A stretch of 64,000 nt of DNA from Anaerobacillus arseniciselenatis (GCF_001865995.1 NZ_MLQQ01000010.1:156457-220456); one strand, 5' to 3'. Positions 17,111-27,658 are shown, counted from the first letter of the stretch. Translations and numbers: made by a program. Notes: a model not told the origin generated them from the letters alone.

Positions 17111-17940
17111 AAATTGTCTTCTCCCCTTGTCCTAATGATACATTTATTTTTCACGCTTTAGTACATGGACTTGTGTCGGGTGCTCCTGATTTTGATGTTA
17201 CTTACGCTGATATTGATGTGACGAATAAGTTAGCGGTTCAAGAAGATGGTCCGGATATTTTAAAGATTTCATTTGCAGCCCTACCATGGGCACACCCTGA
17301 TTACGCTCTCCTCCCATGTGGTGGAGCGTTAGGAAGAGGATGTGGACCACTCGTTTTAACGAAAGATCATTCACGGGACCCTGCAACATTATCAGGAAAA
17401 CGTGTTGCTGTTCCTAGCGAGAGGTCGACCGCTTATTTACTATTTCGACTTTGGGCTAGCGCACAAGTTCCAGGAGGCGTCGGTGAAATTGTTGTCATGC
17501 CTTTCCATGAAATCATGCCAGCAGTCCGTGACGGTAAAGTCGATGCTGGACTAGTCATCCATGAAGCTCGCTTTACATATGGTGAATACGGTTTATCACT
17601 ACTTACGGATTTAGGTAGCTGGTGGGAAGAAGACACAGGATTACCAATTCCACTTGGAGCTATTATAGCTCGTCGCTCACTTGACTTAAAAGCATTAAGT
17701 CGTTGGATCACACAATCGGTAGAGTATGCTTGGGAACACCCTGAAGCTTCACGAGAATATATCATGTGCCATGCCCAAGAGCTTTCTCCAGAAGTTGCAC
17801 AAGCTCATATCGACTTATATGTTAATAAGTTTTCAGCCAATTTAGACGATGATGGTTATGCTGCCATCAGTGCACTCCTAGGTCGTGCCGCTAAAGAAGG
17901 GTTAGTCCCAGAAATTGATATTAAACGACTTCGCATCTAA
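17107..17940 (+). CDS. mqnD: 1,4-dihydroxy-6-naphthoate synthase MqnD
   Basis: MqnD converts cyclic dehypoxanthinyl futalosine to 1,4-dihydroxy-6-naphthoate, a late step of the futalosine menaquinone route. It has the two-lobed periplasmic-binding-like fold. Signatures are FSPCPNDTFIFHALVHG at the N terminus, ADIDVTNKLA near 37, and GLVIHEARFTYGEYGL near 154 with the catalytic His. 277 aa is typical. It overlaps mqnB by 4 bp. The other pathway genes (mqnA, mqnC, mqnE) are not in this window. Confidence 0.93.
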   Translation: MKIVFSPCPNDTFIFHALVHGLVSGAPDFDVTYADIDVTNKLAVQEDGPDILKISFAALPWAHPDYALLPCGGALGRGCGPLVLTKDHSRDPATLSGKRVAVPSERSTAYLLFRLWASAQVPGGVGEIVVMPFHEIMPAVRDGKVDAGLVIHEARFTYGEYGLSLLTDLGSWWEEDTGLPIPLGAIIARRSLDLKALSRWITQSVEYAWEHPEASREYIMCHAQELSPEVAQAHIDLYVNKFSANLDDDGYAAISALLGRAAKEGLVPEIDIKRLRI

Positions 17941-18065
17941 CAAGAAAAGCGGATGCGCCTTGGTAAGATTCGACAAGCGTTGGAGAGCCAGCAGCGTTTT
18001 GCCTCCTCTTTGTGGTACCTCTTGAATAGGCAAATCTTGATGGACCGAAACGCTCGAGAAGCTAG
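17941..18065. repeat. CAAGAAAAGCG repeat after mqnD
   Basis: CAAGAAAAGCGGATGCGCCT begins directly after the mqnD stop codon. A shorter version of the same element begins directly after the gerPC stop at 40215. It resembles a short interspersed element seen in many Bacillaceae; I recall that only generally. Confidence 0.6.
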
Positions 18066-18087
18066 ACAACTTTCCGAGCTCTTCAAA

Positions 18088-18126
18088 TAAAAAACTAGCT
18101 TACAATTCGTAAGCTAGTTTTTTATG
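18088..18126. terminator. Terminator after mqnBD
   Basis: AAAAAACTAGCTTAC and GTAAGCTAGTTTTTT arms around a 5-base loop, with T/A runs on both sides. Confidence 0.9.
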
Positions 18127-18159
18127 CATTTGTTATAAGTGCGTTACGATCACTTTATT

Positions 18160-18242
18160 AGAAAATGTCCGCCCCACGTGGACATTTTTACGATTTGTCC
18201 ACGTGCGGTGTCTGACACCATGTGAAAACTTCACATGGTATA
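18160..18242. repeat. Family C variant
   Basis: CACGTGGACA and TGTCCACGTG arms, then GTGTCTGACACC and an ATGTGAA/TTCACAT hairpin. It abuts the end of the diguanylate cyclase gene. Confidence 0.7.
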
Positions 18243-18246
18243 AGCA

Positions 18247-20469
18247 CTACACACTCCAGTGACTAACTCTGTTTCGGCCTTTTTCTTTAGCCATGTATAA
18301 GGCGTCGTCTGCCATACGCATAACAGTATCTTTTTTCATCCCGGATTGTGGAATGATCGTAGCCGCTCCAACAGTTAACGTAATATAGCTTGCTACTTTT
18401 GAACATTGATGTTCAATCTTTAAGGAAGTAATATTTTTGATCATTTTTTCCGCTACTTTAATAGCACCTTTATGATCTGTGTTTGGGAGAATTGCAGCAA
18501 ATTCATCTCCACCATATCTAGCAATTAAATCTGTTTTTCTTTTCGGGGTGTTTTGGAGTGTTTGTGCGACTTCCACTAACGCTTTGTCGCCTTCTTGGTG
18601 TCCGTAATGATCATTGTATTCTTTAAACTGATCGATATCGATAATTAATAATGAAAGTGGTTGTTCTTCTCTTACAGCTTTTTCCCACTCTTTTTCAAAT
18701 GCCGTATCAAATATTCTTCGATTCGGAATACATGTTAATCCATCTAATTCCGAAAGTTTTTGAAGTTTATTATTCATATTTTTAAGCTCTAACTGCGATT
18801 GCTTTCTCATTGTAATTTCTTCAGCTAGTTCTTCTGATTTTTGGGCATTGTTTATCGCAATCGCAATATATGAGACGAGCGCTCTAATTGAGTCTAGCGA
18901 ATACTGATTGTAAGCATTTTTATGTTTACTTTGTACCGTAACTACACCAATTGTCTTTCCTTCTACGATCAACGGGCAAAAAATAAGTGATGGCTTTATA
19001 TTACCGAATGTACTATTAATCCCATCTAAATACTTTTGATACTCTTGTTCAACATCATTAATGATAACTTCTTCTTTATTTTTAATACACCATACAGCAT
19101 AACTAGATGTACTAGATAGCGGGATTTCAAACTCGGGAGCTGCTTGGCCTTCTTCAATATATAGCTTGTATTCGATGGCTTGTTTCGCTTCATCGTACAT
19201 ACCAATACCAAAAACATCAGCATCCAATAAATTTTTGATATTTTCGTAAAGTCGGCGAAATACTTTGTTTATATCTAAAGTGGCAGTAATACTTTTGCCT
19301 ATTTCACTAATCACTTTCATTTGTGAATAAGACTTAGAAAGTTCCTTCGTTTTTTGCTCTAATTGCTCATTTAAAATTTGAAAAGCTTTATTTTTCCGTT
19401 TTGATTCTTCTGCTTTTAATTGCATCGCAATACTTCTAAGTTTGCTTTGTGTAGCAACACTGCTTATTCCCTTTGTGCGGTCATGAAATTTTTTGTAATA
19501 ATAAATCATCTTATCATGATTTCCTAACGTTTCATAAACTTCTGCTAGGAAAGAGCAAAGTTGTATGACCAAGTCTTCAGCTTTTATTTTTTCGGCAAGC
19601 TCTAATCCTTTATATAAACAGTCTAGCGCCCGTTCCATTTCATTAGCATCTTTTTCTAACTTATAATAATCTATATAAACTTCTACCTCTAAAAATACAT
19701 CTTTAACTTCTCTGTTCACTTTTAAAAATTGATCAAAATATTTTCTTGCTTCTTCACTTTTACCTTTTTCGTAAGCTAAGCGCCCTAACAAGTGATAGCT
19801 AATACTTTCTCTAATCTTATCTTTTTCAGCTTTACTCACTGCAAGGCTTTTTAATATATATTTTTCTGCTTGTTCAAACTCCCTTAAACCGAGGTGTGAG
19901 GCACCGATATTAATAAGGCCGATTGCTTGCAAGTATTGTTCCTTCTCTCGCTCGAACAACTTCAAGCTATCTTTATAATACTTTAATGCCGCACGATAAT
20001 CTTGAAGCCGATAATATATTTCTCCGATATTATTTAATAGCGCAGCAATTAATTTTTCATAATGAATGGCAGTAGCTAAATTTAGAGCCTCACTGTAATA
20101 CTCAAGCGCACGATCATAAGACTTCAAATAAATATTTACGTTTCCTAATGCATTTAAAATCTCAACCTCATATTCGTTTTCTTCTTCTAATGCTCTAGCC
20201 CGTTCTAATCCGTCAATGAGCTTTTCTAACGCTTTTTCTAAATCACCTGTTAACCATAAACTTCTACCGATTTGTAGTAGGCTTTTTACAACTCCTTTTT
20301 GATCATCCTCTTTTAAGGCAATATCATATGCTTCCTCCGCTAAAAAAAGTGAATGCAGCGGCTTACTTCGTTCAAGATCTTCGGAAAGTTTATTTAAAAG
20401 CTTAATTTTTTCTTTTGTTTCATCACAATTACTTATTAAAGGTTCATATTCTTTAAATATTTCATTCAA
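18247..20469 (-). CDS. TPR-GAF-GGDEF diguanylate cyclase
   Basis: Predicted cytoplasmic diguanylate cyclase making c-di-GMP. About 340 N-terminal residues form tetratricopeptide repeats (for example NALGNVNIYLKSYDRALEYY). A coiled linker and a GAF domain (about 385-545) follow, then a GGDEF domain (about 565-735). The active motif is intact, GGDEF at about 653-657, with a product-inhibition site RKTD five residues before it. No membrane segment is seen. The start is set at TTG 20469 with GGAGGG 7 bases upstream. A sigma-A-like promoter precedes it. 740 aa. Confidence 0.9.
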   Translation of the reverse strand: MNEIFKEYEPLISNCDETKEKIKLLNKLSEDLERSKPLHSLFLAEEAYDIALKEDDQKGVVKSLLQIGRSLWLTGDLEKALEKLIDGLERARALEEENEYEVEILNALGNVNIYLKSYDRALEYYSEALNLATAIHYEKLIAALLNNIGEIYYRLQDYRAALKYYKDSLKLFEREKEQYLQAIGLINIGASHLGLREFEQAEKYILKSLAVSKAEKDKIRESISYHLLGRLAYEKGKSEEARKYFDQFLKVNREVKDVFLEVEVYIDYYKLEKDANEMERALDCLYKGLELAEKIKAEDLVIQLCSFLAEVYETLGNHDKMIYYYKKFHDRTKGISSVATQSKLRSIAMQLKAEESKRKNKAFQILNEQLEQKTKELSKSYSQMKVISEIGKSITATLDINKVFRRLYENIKNLLDADVFGIGMYDEAKQAIEYKLYIEEGQAAPEFEIPLSSTSSYAVWCIKNKEEVIINDVEQEYQKYLDGINSTFGNIKPSLIFCPLIVEGKTIGVVTVQSKHKNAYNQYSLDSIRALVSYIAIAINNAQKSEELAEEITMRKQSQLELKNMNNKLQKLSELDGLTCIPNRRIFDTAFEKEWEKAVREEQPLSLLIIDIDQFKEYNDHYGHQEGDKALVEVAQTLQNTPKRKTDLIARYGGDEFAAILPNTDHKGAIKVAEKMIKNITSLKIEHQCSKVASYITLTVGAATIIPQSGMKKDTVMRMADDALYMAKEKGRNRVSHWSV

Positions 20470-20522
20470 ATAGCTTCCCTCCAAAACAAACCGAAATTAG
20501 AAATAAATAACACTATTCTAAT

Positions 20523-20551
20523 ATTATACAAAAACTTCACTAAATTGTCTT
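20523..20551 (-). promoter_or_regulatory. Promoter of the diguanylate cyclase gene
   Basis: Minus strand: AAGACA (20551-20546), 17-base spacer, TATAAT (20528-20523), about 55 bases before the start codon. Confidence 0.6.
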
Positions 20552-20602
20552 ATTTTTTGAAATTTTATCTTTATAACTTTGTAGCTTTGATACAAATCAC
20601 CT

Positions 20603-20660
20603 GAGTAAATTGATAATTACCTAACCCTCACGATATAAAATTATATGTAGTTGCGAGCCA
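20603..20660. repeat. Family B half copy (truncated)
   Basis: GAGTAAATTGATAATTACC through TATATGTAGTTGCGAGCCA matches the left half of copies 1-2 and stops near the centre. A BCCT-transporter fragment begins 15 bases later. Confidence 0.7.
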
Positions 20661-20674
20661 TTTAATTAAATCTT

Positions 20675-20896
20675 CTAACAATCGTTTGGTTCGTTGCCTT
20701 CGGTGGAACTGCACTTTTTCATGAAATAAAGGGGATATCTAATACTTCCTCACAAGTATACACTCAACCAAAAACAGGACTCTTCTTAATGTTAAACCAA
20801 TTACCTTTTGGGTCGATGTTAAGTATTTTAGCCCTATTTCTAATTTGTTTCTTTATAACTTCAGCTAACTCGGCAACCTATGTTCTTGGTACGTGA
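20675..20896 (+). pseudogene. BCCT-family transporter remnant
   Basis: A 74-codon frame without a start reads VWFVAFGGTALFHEIKG, then MLNQLPFGSMLSILALFLIC and FFITSANSATYVLGT. This matches the membrane segments of betaine/carnitine/choline transporters, including the conserved FFxTSAxS stretch. It lacks roughly 300 N-terminal and over 100 C-terminal residues and ends at TGA. It begins beside a truncated family B repeat, suggesting deletion or rearrangement. The remaining gap to 21047 holds only a loose AAGTTGCTA/TAGCAACTT hairpin, possibly the rlmCD terminator. Confidence 0.75.
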
Positions 20897-21047
20897 TGTG
20901 TCTTGCCTGTAAATTAAGTTGCTACAGGAAAGTTCGCTTTTTTAGTGAAGCTTTTCTTAGCAACTTATTTACATTGATGTTGGTAAAAATGATTTTTGAG
21001 ACAGAATTATGGAGGAAAATCCCTGTTAATGGATTCAATTTAACGTA

Positions 21048-22430
21048 TCATAGTAATTGTAGTTTCGCGACTACTTCCACATGATTCGTATGAGGGAACA
21101 TATCGACCGGTTGCACTTCGACGGTTTTAAAACCACCATCCTCTAAAATACGCAAATCACGCGCTAATGTCGCTGGATTACATGACACATAAACGACTCG
21201 CTCTGGTTTCATTTTTATAATCGTATCGAGTAAAGCTTCATCACAGCCTTTTCTCGGCGGATCAACAACAATAACGTCAGCACGAATTCCTTGAGCATAC
21301 CACCAAGGAATCACTTTCTCTGCTTCACCGACCGCAAAGTCGACATTTTCCATTTTATTTAATTGCGCATTTCGCTTTGCATCACTAATTGCTTCTGGAA
21401 CTATTTCGACACCATATACCTGCTTCGCTTTTTGCGCTAAAAATAATGAGATCGTTCCAATTCCACAGTAAGCATCTATGACTGTCTCGGAACCGGTTAG
21501 CTCGGCATATTCAAGTGCTTTATCATATAAAACTTTCGTTTGCTCAGGATTTACTTGATAAAAAGATCGTGCAGAAATGGCAAATTTTACATTGCCTATC
21601 GTGTCATAAATATATTCTTCGCCCCACAATACTTTCGTTTCCTCACCAAAAATAACATTTGTCCGTTTCGTATTTACATTTTGAACAATCGCTGTGACAT
21701 TCGGTAGCTTTTTGCAAATCTCTTCGACGATCTTTTGTTTGTTTTCTAAATCGCGTGATCTAGTCACTAAAACAACCATTAATTGCCCCGTATTAACACC
21801 GTAACGAGCCACGACATGACGTAAAATGCCACTATGTTTTTTTTCATCATAGGCACGAACACCAATTTTTTTCGCAACATCTTTGACAACTTGAACAACT
21901 TTATCGTTTTCTTCGTGTTGAATTAAACAGCTATTCATATCGATAATTTCGTGACTTCGTTCTTGATAAAAACCTGCGACAAGTCCACCCTCTCTCTGCG
22001 CAAAAGGAACTTGAGCTTTATTTCGATACCGCCACGGATCACCCATTCCGAGCGTAGAGTGTACGGTAATATTATGAATGTGTCCAATACGCTCAAGCAC
22101 ATTGCGAACTTGCTTTTGTTTTTGTTTTAACTGTCCTGCGTAGCTTAAGTGCTGCAGCTGGCATCCTCCACATTGATCAAAAATCGGACACGGGGTCTCG
22201 TCTACTCGGTCTTCACTTTTTTCTAGTACTTCAATAAGTTTTGCAAATCCATAGCCCTTATTTACTTTTACTACTTTGATTTTTGCACGCTCTCCTGGTA
22301 ATGCTTTTGGAATAAAAAGAGCATATCCTTCAATTTTTGCGACTCCTGCACCTTCGTGAGTTAAGTCTTCGATCGTTACTTCTAACAATTCATTTTTCGA
22401 AACTGGTGCTTGTACTTTTGCCATTTTCAT
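21048..22430 (-). CDS. rlmCD: 23S rRNA uracil-5 methyltransferase RlmCD
   Basis: RumA-family enzyme that methylates uracils of 23S rRNA (U747 and U1939 in B. subtilis) using SAM. It has an N-terminal TRAM domain (about 12-72). The iron-sulfur cluster Cys are Cys81, Cys87 and Cys90 ([10 protein letters not shown]), with a fourth in NSCLIQ. The methyltransferase domain shows [12 protein letters not shown] and [12 protein letters not shown], and the catalytic Cys lies in [15 protein letters not shown]. 460 aa is typical. It follows dgkB on the same strand with a family C hairpin between them. Confidence 0.92.
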   Translation of the reverse strand: MKMAKVQAPVSKNELLEVTIEDLTHEGAGVAKIEGYALFIPKALPGERAKIKVVKVNKGYGFAKLIEVLEKSEDRVDETPCPIFDQCGGCQLQHLSYAGQLKQKQKQVRNVLERIGHIHNITVHSTLGMGDPWRYRNKAQVPFAQREGGLVAGFYQERSHEIIDMNSCLIQHEENDKVVQVVKDVAKKIGVRAYDEKKHSGILRHVVARYGVNTGQLMVVLVTRSRDLENKQKIVEEICKKLPNVTAIVQNVNTKRTNVIFGEETKVLWGEEYIYDTIGNVKFAISARSFYQVNPEQTKVLYDKALEYAELTGSETVIDAYCGIGTISLFLAQKAKQVYGVEIVPEAISDAKRNAQLNKMENVDFAVGEAEKVIPWWYAQGIRADVIVVDPPRKGCDEALLDTIIKMKPERVVYVSCNPATLARDLRILEDGGFKTVEVQPVDMFPHTNHVEVVAKLQLL

Positions 22431-22519
22431 CGTCCGTCCTTACGTTCAATTTTTTCTAGTGTTGATTTTATCATAAAAAAAACATTAAAAGCGAATTGCT
22501 CGTTATGTCCGAAAAATAA

Positions 22520-22633
22520 AGGCTGCCCCATAAATGTTTGTTCATCCCGATGTAATATAGTTGACGTGTTTTAGCGACACCGTCTATTTATACCGTCGAG
22601 ATGACTGACACTTTGCTTTAGGACAGCCTTTAT
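22520..22633. repeat. Family C long hairpin, copy 4
   Basis: GGCTGCCCCATAAA and the complementary TTTAGGACAGCC end, with CTGACACTTT and a degenerate inner GACGTG/CACCGTC region. It lies between dgkB and rlmCD and may terminate dgkB. Confidence 0.7.
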
Positions 22634-22663
22634 TTTGAAAATTTTCTTCTTTGAACAATTCGT

Positions 22664-23578
22664 TTAATCAAGTTCTTTATATTTCCGATAGCGGCTCTCT
22701 GGTACGAATAGCTGAAAGTGATGTCTTAAGTTCACAAATTCGCCGGGCAGCATGCCACCGTATTCCCCATCTAAGTTTAAGTGAACGACGCTATCAACGT
22801 ACACTTTAATTCTACTTGCTTGCACATAAAGAACAGAAGGATCATAAATATGTTCCCCACGAGTAGCGCTACTGACCACGCGAACGAAATCTGGTAGATT
22901 AGTTTTCTTTAATATGAGTAAATCAAACATCCCATCATTTAAAGATGCTTTCGGGGCTAACTTTTCCATCCCACCTACAGAATTTGTGTTTGATACAAGA
23001 AATAACATCATTTCTCCTTCAAACAACTTTCCATCGTACTCAATTCGGACATGGACCGGCTGGATCTTTGGGAGTTTTTCTAACCCTTTAGCGTAATAAG
23101 CCAGTTGACCAATCATTGTCTTTAATTTACTTGGAACTTCATATGTGAGCTCTGTTAACGTTCCGCCTCCTGCGATATTGATAAAATATTGATCACCGAC
23201 TTTCCCAATATCAATCGGTATTTCATAACCATTACAAATCGCATCACAAGCAGCTTCAATCGATTTAGGAACCTCAATTGCACGAGCAAAATCGTTTGTT
23301 GTACCAGCAGGAATGATTCCTATCTTTGGGCGATACGAAAGTTCTGCTAACCCATTAATGACCTCATTAATGGTTCCATCTCCACCTGCGGCAACGACTA
23401 GATCAAACTGTCTTTCCGCAGCTCTCCTTGCAGCTTTTGTCGCACACTCTGGGCCAGTAGTAGCATGAGCTGATGTTTCATAACCTGCTTGTTCCAATCT
23501 TTCTAAAATATATGGCAATTGTCTTTTTACGTGTTCTCTGCCTGCTGAAGGATTATAAATTAAACGTGCCCGTTTCAT
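22664..23578 (-). CDS. dgkB: Diacylglycerol kinase DgkB
   Basis: Soluble, membrane-associated diacylglycerol kinase that returns diacylglycerol from lipoteichoic acid synthesis to phosphatidic acid. The DAGK catalytic motif GGDGTINEV lies at 65-73, with PAGTTNDFARA near 95. The family C-terminal LxLDGE-like stretch is LNLDGEYGGMLPGEF. 304 aa matches B. subtilis DgkB (YerQ). RBS is AAAAGGGG. The order gatCAB-dgkB-rlmCD is conserved in Bacillus. Confidence 0.93.
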   Translation of the reverse strand: MKRARLIYNPSAGREHVKRQLPYILERLEQAGYETSAHATTGPECATKAARRAAERQFDLVVAAGGDGTINEVINGLAELSYRPKIGIIPAGTTNDFARAIEVPKSIEAACDAICNGYEIPIDIGKVGDQYFINIAGGGTLTELTYEVPSKLKTMIGQLAYYAKGLEKLPKIQPVHVRIEYDGKLFEGEMMLFLVSNTNSVGGMEKLAPKASLNDGMFDLLILKKTNLPDFVRVVSSATRGEHIYDPSVLYVQASRIKVYVDSVVHLNLDGEYGGMLPGEFVNLRHHFQLFVPESRYRKYKELD

Positions 23579-23826
23579 AAACAGTCCCCTTTTTTAGCTA
23601 TAATAAAAACGTGATTAAGCCTCTCCTTAAAAAATTTAAAGCACTTTCAAATTCCATCATTTAACATGTACAACTTTTATTTTAACCGATACCAATACAT
23701 ATTAAAAGAGAAATCGGTGTTTCGCAGGATGGGGGAGTGTGCAGTAAACTATAATACGCAATATGGGGAGAATGTGCAGTAATTCGCACTCGCTCGATAG
23801 TATGCATTATGGGGAGAGTGTGCTGT

Positions 23827-24310
23827 AGTTGGGTTCCTTATCGGGTCAAGCATGCGAGAAGATCTTGCGTTACCTTTTGGTGAGTGTGACGCTTCGTTCG
23901 GGCACGGGAGAAGGTGTCGCGTTCCCTTTTGTGTGAAGTGACGCTTCGTTCGGGCACGGGAGAAGGTCTCGCGTTCCCTTTTGGTTGATGTGACGCTTTG
24001 TTCGGGCACGCGAGAAGCTCTCGCGTTCCCTTTTAGTTGATGTGACGCTTTGTTCGGGCGCGCGAGAAGCTCTCGCGTTCCCTTTTGTGTGAAGTGACGC
24101 TTCGTTCGGGCACGGGAGAAGGTCTCGCGTTCCCTTTTAGTTGATGTGACGCTTTGTTCGGGCGCGGGAGAAGGTCTCGCGTCACCTCTTGGGTGATGTG
24201 ACGCTTTGTTTGGGCGCGCGAGATCATCTTGCGTGCCTTTTTTGTTGATGAGAAGCTCGGTTACGTCACGCGAGAAATTCTTACGTTCCCTTTAGCTGAT
24301 GTAGCGTACG
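23827..24310. repeat. 52-bp tandem repeat array
   Basis: Units containing GTGACGCTTYGTTCGGGC start at 23886, 23938, 23990, 24042, 24094, 24146 and 24198, exactly 52 bp apart, with diverged units at both edges (24250, 24301 and before 23886). Each unit has a CGCGAGAAGCTCTCGCG-type hairpin followed by TTCCCTTTT. There is no variable spacer. The array fills the dgkB-gatB gap (23579-24449); short open frames across it are artefacts. Confidence 0.9.
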
Positions 24311-24404
24311 ATTAGGGCACTTACACTAATTTGCACATCACCTCCTGTTTTATTGCACATAACTCCCATACTCCGTAACAAAAGGAACAGTATCTGACCA
24401 GAAA

Positions 24405-24441
24405 AAAGTGCCTGATCCAAGCATACAGATCAGACACTCTC
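24405..24441 (-). terminator. Terminator of gatCAB
   Basis: Minus strand AGTGTCTGATC and GATCAGGCACT arms followed by a T run, just downstream of gatB. Confidence 0.85.
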
Positions 24442-24449
24442 TTAAAACC

Positions 24450-25883
24450 TTACCTCGTTTTAATTTCTTCTAATAATATTTTATTTACTAATTGTGGATT
24501 TGCTTTTCCACGTGATGCTTTCATTACTTGTCCGACTAAAAAGCCGATCGCTTTTTCTTTTCCTGCTTTATAATCGTCAATCGATGGTTGATTTTGATCG
24601 AGAATGCCGATAATCATCGTCCTAATTTCGCCTTCGTCAGAAATTTGTACGAGACCTTTATCTTTGACGATTTTTTCAGGGTCTCCACCTTTTTCAATTA
24701 AGTCCTTAAATACTTGTTTAGCAATTTTTGAAGAAATCGTTCCTTTTTCAATTAGGCCGATCATTTTTGCTAACGCTTCAGGAGTTAATGGCACATCACC
24801 AATTTCTTTATCTGCTGTTTTCAAGTAAGCATTCACTTCACCCATAAGCCAATTCGCCAGTTGTTTTGCAGGTGCATCATAAGAAAGGCCTGTTTCAAAA
24901 AACTCCGCCATTGCTTTTGATTGCGTAATTACTTCAGCATCATAGCTTGATAAACCTAATTCACTTTCGTAACGTGCTTTACGTGCATCAGGGAGTTCTG
25001 GGATTGTTGCTCGAACTCGTTCCTTCCAGTCCTCATCAATATGGAAATCAACTAAGTCAGGATCTGGGAAGTATCGATAGTCGTCCGATCCTTCTTTCAC
25101 ACGCATTAAGATCGTTTTCTTATTCGCATCGTCCCAACGTCTAGTTTCTTGTTGAATTTCGCCACCGTCGGTAAGCACTTCCGCTTGGCGAACTTCTTCA
25201 TATGCTAATCCACTTCTCACGTGAGCAAATGAGTTTAAGTTTTTAATTTCTGTTTTTGTCCCGAACTCTTCTTGACCGACTGGACGAAGCGAGATGTTCG
25301 CATCACAACGAAGTGATCCTTCTTCCATTTTACAATCAGACACTTCCGTATACTGAAGGATCGCTTTTAATTTTTCTAAATAAGCATACGCTTCTTCTGG
25401 TGTGCGAATGTCTGGTTCAGAAACAATTTCAATTAACGGTGTCCCGACACGGTTAAAATCAACCAAAGAATAATCCCCGTACTCAGAGTGAGTAAGCTTC
25501 CCAGCATCTTCTTCTAAGTGAATACGAGTAATACCGATACGTTTCTTTTCTCCGTTCACTTCAATATCGATCCAGCCGTGCTCACCTATCGGCTTATCAA
25601 ATTGAGAAATTTGGTAAGCTTTTGGGCTATCTGGATAAAAATAATTTTTTCGATCAAATTTCGTAATTGGTGCGATTTCACAGTTTAATGCCATCGCTGC
25701 TTTCATGCCATATTCAACGGCTTGTTTATTTAATACAGGTAACACCCCTGGATGTCCTAAACAGATTGGACATGTGTGCGAGTTTGGTGGCGCACCAAAT
25801 TCTGTAGAACACCCACAAAAGATTTTTGTTTTCGTTTTTAACTCTACGTGGACTTCTAATCCTACGACCGTTTCAAAGTTCAT
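24450..25883 (-). CDS. gatB: Glutamyl-tRNA(Gln) amidotransferase subunit B
   Basis: GatB of the GatCAB amidotransferase, which converts misacylated Glu-tRNA(Gln) and, where needed, Asp-tRNA(Asn) to the amide forms. It has the N-terminal kinase-like cradle domain with the Cys pairs CGCSTEFG and CPICLG, the [20 protein letters not shown] stretch, and the C-terminal YqeY-like tRNA-binding domain (about 330-477). 477 aa is typical. ATG with AAGGGGGGG; 12 bp after gatA. Confidence 0.97.
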   Translation of the reverse strand: MNFETVVGLEVHVELKTKTKIFCGCSTEFGAPPNSHTCPICLGHPGVLPVLNKQAVEYGMKAAMALNCEIAPITKFDRKNYFYPDSPKAYQISQFDKPIGEHGWIDIEVNGEKKRIGITRIHLEEDAGKLTHSEYGDYSLVDFNRVGTPLIEIVSEPDIRTPEEAYAYLEKLKAILQYTEVSDCKMEEGSLRCDANISLRPVGQEEFGTKTEIKNLNSFAHVRSGLAYEEVRQAEVLTDGGEIQQETRRWDDANKKTILMRVKEGSDDYRYFPDPDLVDFHIDEDWKERVRATIPELPDARKARYESELGLSSYDAEVITQSKAMAEFFETGLSYDAPAKQLANWLMGEVNAYLKTADKEIGDVPLTPEALAKMIGLIEKGTISSKIAKQVFKDLIEKGGDPEKIVKDKGLVQISDEGEIRTMIIGILDQNQPSIDDYKAGKEKAIGFLVGQVMKASRGKANPQLVNKILLEEIKTR

Positions 25884-25895
25884 GTTTACCCCCCC

Positions 25896-27353
25896 TTACA
25901 ATTGTGGTTTCGCTTTATGGTGATCTGTCGATTGCTCAAATGAATGAGCAACACGATAAACCGTCGACTCATCAAAATGTTTTCCGATAATTTGTAGACC
26001 AACCGGTAACCCATTTGACAATCCGCACGGTACTGAAATCGCAGGTACACCTGCTAAATTGACAGGGATTGTTAAAATATCGTTGGCATACATCGTAAGT
26101 GGATCATCAACTTTTTCACCAATTTTAAACGCCGTCGTTGGTGCTGTCGGTCCAATAATTACATCAAAATCTGCTAATACGTCATCAAAGTCTTTTTTAA
26201 TTAACGTACGCACTTGTTGAGCTTTTTTATAATATGCATCGTAGTAACCTGAACTTAATGCAAACGTTCCAAGCATAATACGTCGTTTTACTTCATCTCC
26301 GAAACCAGCACTACGAGATTCTTTGTACATTTCAATTAAGTTCGTATCATTATCAGAACGTACACCGTAACGAACGCCATCAAAACGTGCTAAGTTTGCA
26401 GATGCTTCCGACGAAGCAAGTAAATAATACGTTGCTACGGCATATTTAGAATGTGGTAAAGATACTTCTTCCCAAGTAGCCCCAAGGCCTTCTAACACTT
26501 TTAACGCTTCTAAAGTTTTATTTTTAACGTCTTCATTTACGCCTTCCGCTAAATATTCTTTCGGAACAGCGATCTTCAAGCCGGTTACATCACCCGTTAA
26601 GCTAGATAAATAATCAGGAACATCAACATTGGCACTTGTAGAGTCCATATTGTCATAACCCGAGATTACTTGCATTAAGTAGGCGTTATCTTCTACACTT
26701 CTCGTGATCGGTCCGATTTGATCTAATGAAGAAGCAAATGCTACAAGACCGAAACGTGAAACTCGTCCATATGTTGGCTTAAGTCCAACAACTCCACAAT
26801 ATGAAGCAGGTTGACGGATCGAACCTCCTGTATCAGACCCAAGTGAAAATAAAACTTCACCTGCTGCAACCGATGCTGCTGATCCACCACTTGATCCACC
26901 TGGAACGTAATCAATATCCCACGGGTTCCGCGTTCGGAAAAAGCCAGAGTTTTCCGTTGAAGATCCCATCGCAAATTCATCCATGTTCAATTTACCGATC
27001 ATTACTGCTTCTGATGAACGAATTTTCCCCATGACAGTGGCATCATGAACAGGTTCAAAGTTTCCTAGTAATTTACTTGCACAAGTTGTTTTTAAACCTT
27101 TTGTAATAATATTATCTTTAATACCGATTGGCAGGCCGTATAAAAGCCCTTTTTCTTCTTTTCCAACTAACGCCTCATCTAGTTGCTTAGCATAATTGCG
27201 AGCATTTTCTTCATCAAGAGAAATGAACGCTTTAACTTTGTCTTCAACTTCTCCAATTCGTTTATATGAAGCATCAACTAACTCTGAAACTGTTATTTCT
27301 TTTTCGCGAAGCTGTTTATGTAATGCTTGTACACTTTGTTCTAACAATGACAA
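25896..27353 (-). CDS. gatA: Glutamyl-tRNA(Gln) amidotransferase subunit A
   Basis: GatA, the glutaminase subunit that supplies ammonia to GatB. Amidase-signature residues are visible: catalytic Lys in LPIGIKDNI (near 79), [15 protein letters not shown] (near 150) and the nucleophile Ser in [13 protein letters not shown] (near 178). 485 aa is typical. Translation starts with TTG at 27353 preceded by AAAGGAGGG. It lies 14 bp after gatC. Confidence 0.97.
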   Translation of the reverse strand: MSLLEQSVQALHKQLREKEITVSELVDASYKRIGEVEDKVKAFISLDEENARNYAKQLDEALVGKEEKGLLYGLPIGIKDNIITKGLKTTCASKLLGNFEPVHDATVMGKIRSSEAVMIGKLNMDEFAMGSSTENSGFFRTRNPWDIDYVPGGSSGGSAASVAAGEVLFSLGSDTGGSIRQPASYCGVVGLKPTYGRVSRFGLVAFASSLDQIGPITRSVEDNAYLMQVISGYDNMDSTSANVDVPDYLSSLTGDVTGLKIAVPKEYLAEGVNEDVKNKTLEALKVLEGLGATWEEVSLPHSKYAVATYYLLASSEASANLARFDGVRYGVRSDNDTNLIEMYKESRSAGFGDEVKRRIMLGTFALSSGYYDAYYKKAQQVRTLIKKDFDDVLADFDVIIGPTAPTTAFKIGEKVDDPLTMYANDILTIPVNLAGVPAISVPCGLSNGLPVGLQIIGKHFDESTVYRVAHSFEQSTDHHKAKPQL

Positions 27354-27367
27354 CTCGAGACCCTCCT

Positions 27368-27658
27368 TTACTCTAAAATTGATGGAACTTTCACTTGTCC
27401 ATCTTGTTCTTCTGGTGCGTTTTTCAATGCGTCTTCTCTTTTAAGCGATTGTTTTACGACATCGTCTCGAAGGACATTTTTCACATCTAATACGTGTGTT
27501 GTCGGTTCAATTCCTTCTGTATCTAACTCATTCAGTTGTTCTGCAAAACCGATAATTGCATCTAGTTGTTCTGTAAACTGCTCAACTTCTTCTTCAGAAA
27601 CTGAAAGACGAGCTAAATGAGCAACGTGCTTTACTTGATCTTTCGTAATTCGAGCCAT
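27368..27658 (-). CDS. gatC: Glutamyl-tRNA(Gln) amidotransferase subunit C
   Basis: GatC, the small subunit that stabilises the GatA-GatB complex. 96 aa with the family start ([20 protein letters not shown]) and the central [20 protein letters not shown] stretch. ATG with GGAGGTGG. First gene of gatCAB, with a good promoter about 70 bp upstream and no T-box leader. Confidence 0.96.
   Translation of the reverse strand: MARITKDQVKHVAHLARLSVSEEEVEQFTEQLDAIIGFAEQLNELDTEGIEPTTHVLDVKNVLRDDVVKQSLKREDALKNAPEEQDGQVKVPSILE

Noticed and set aside
23749..24227. Two open frames of 64 and 86 codons on the minus strand in the 52-bp array
   Set aside because: They are read through tandem repeats whose period is not a multiple of three, have no RBS and no protein-like composition beyond the repeat.
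23827..24310. CRISPR array
   Set aside because: Entire 52-bp units are conserved with no variable spacers, and no cas genes are nearby.
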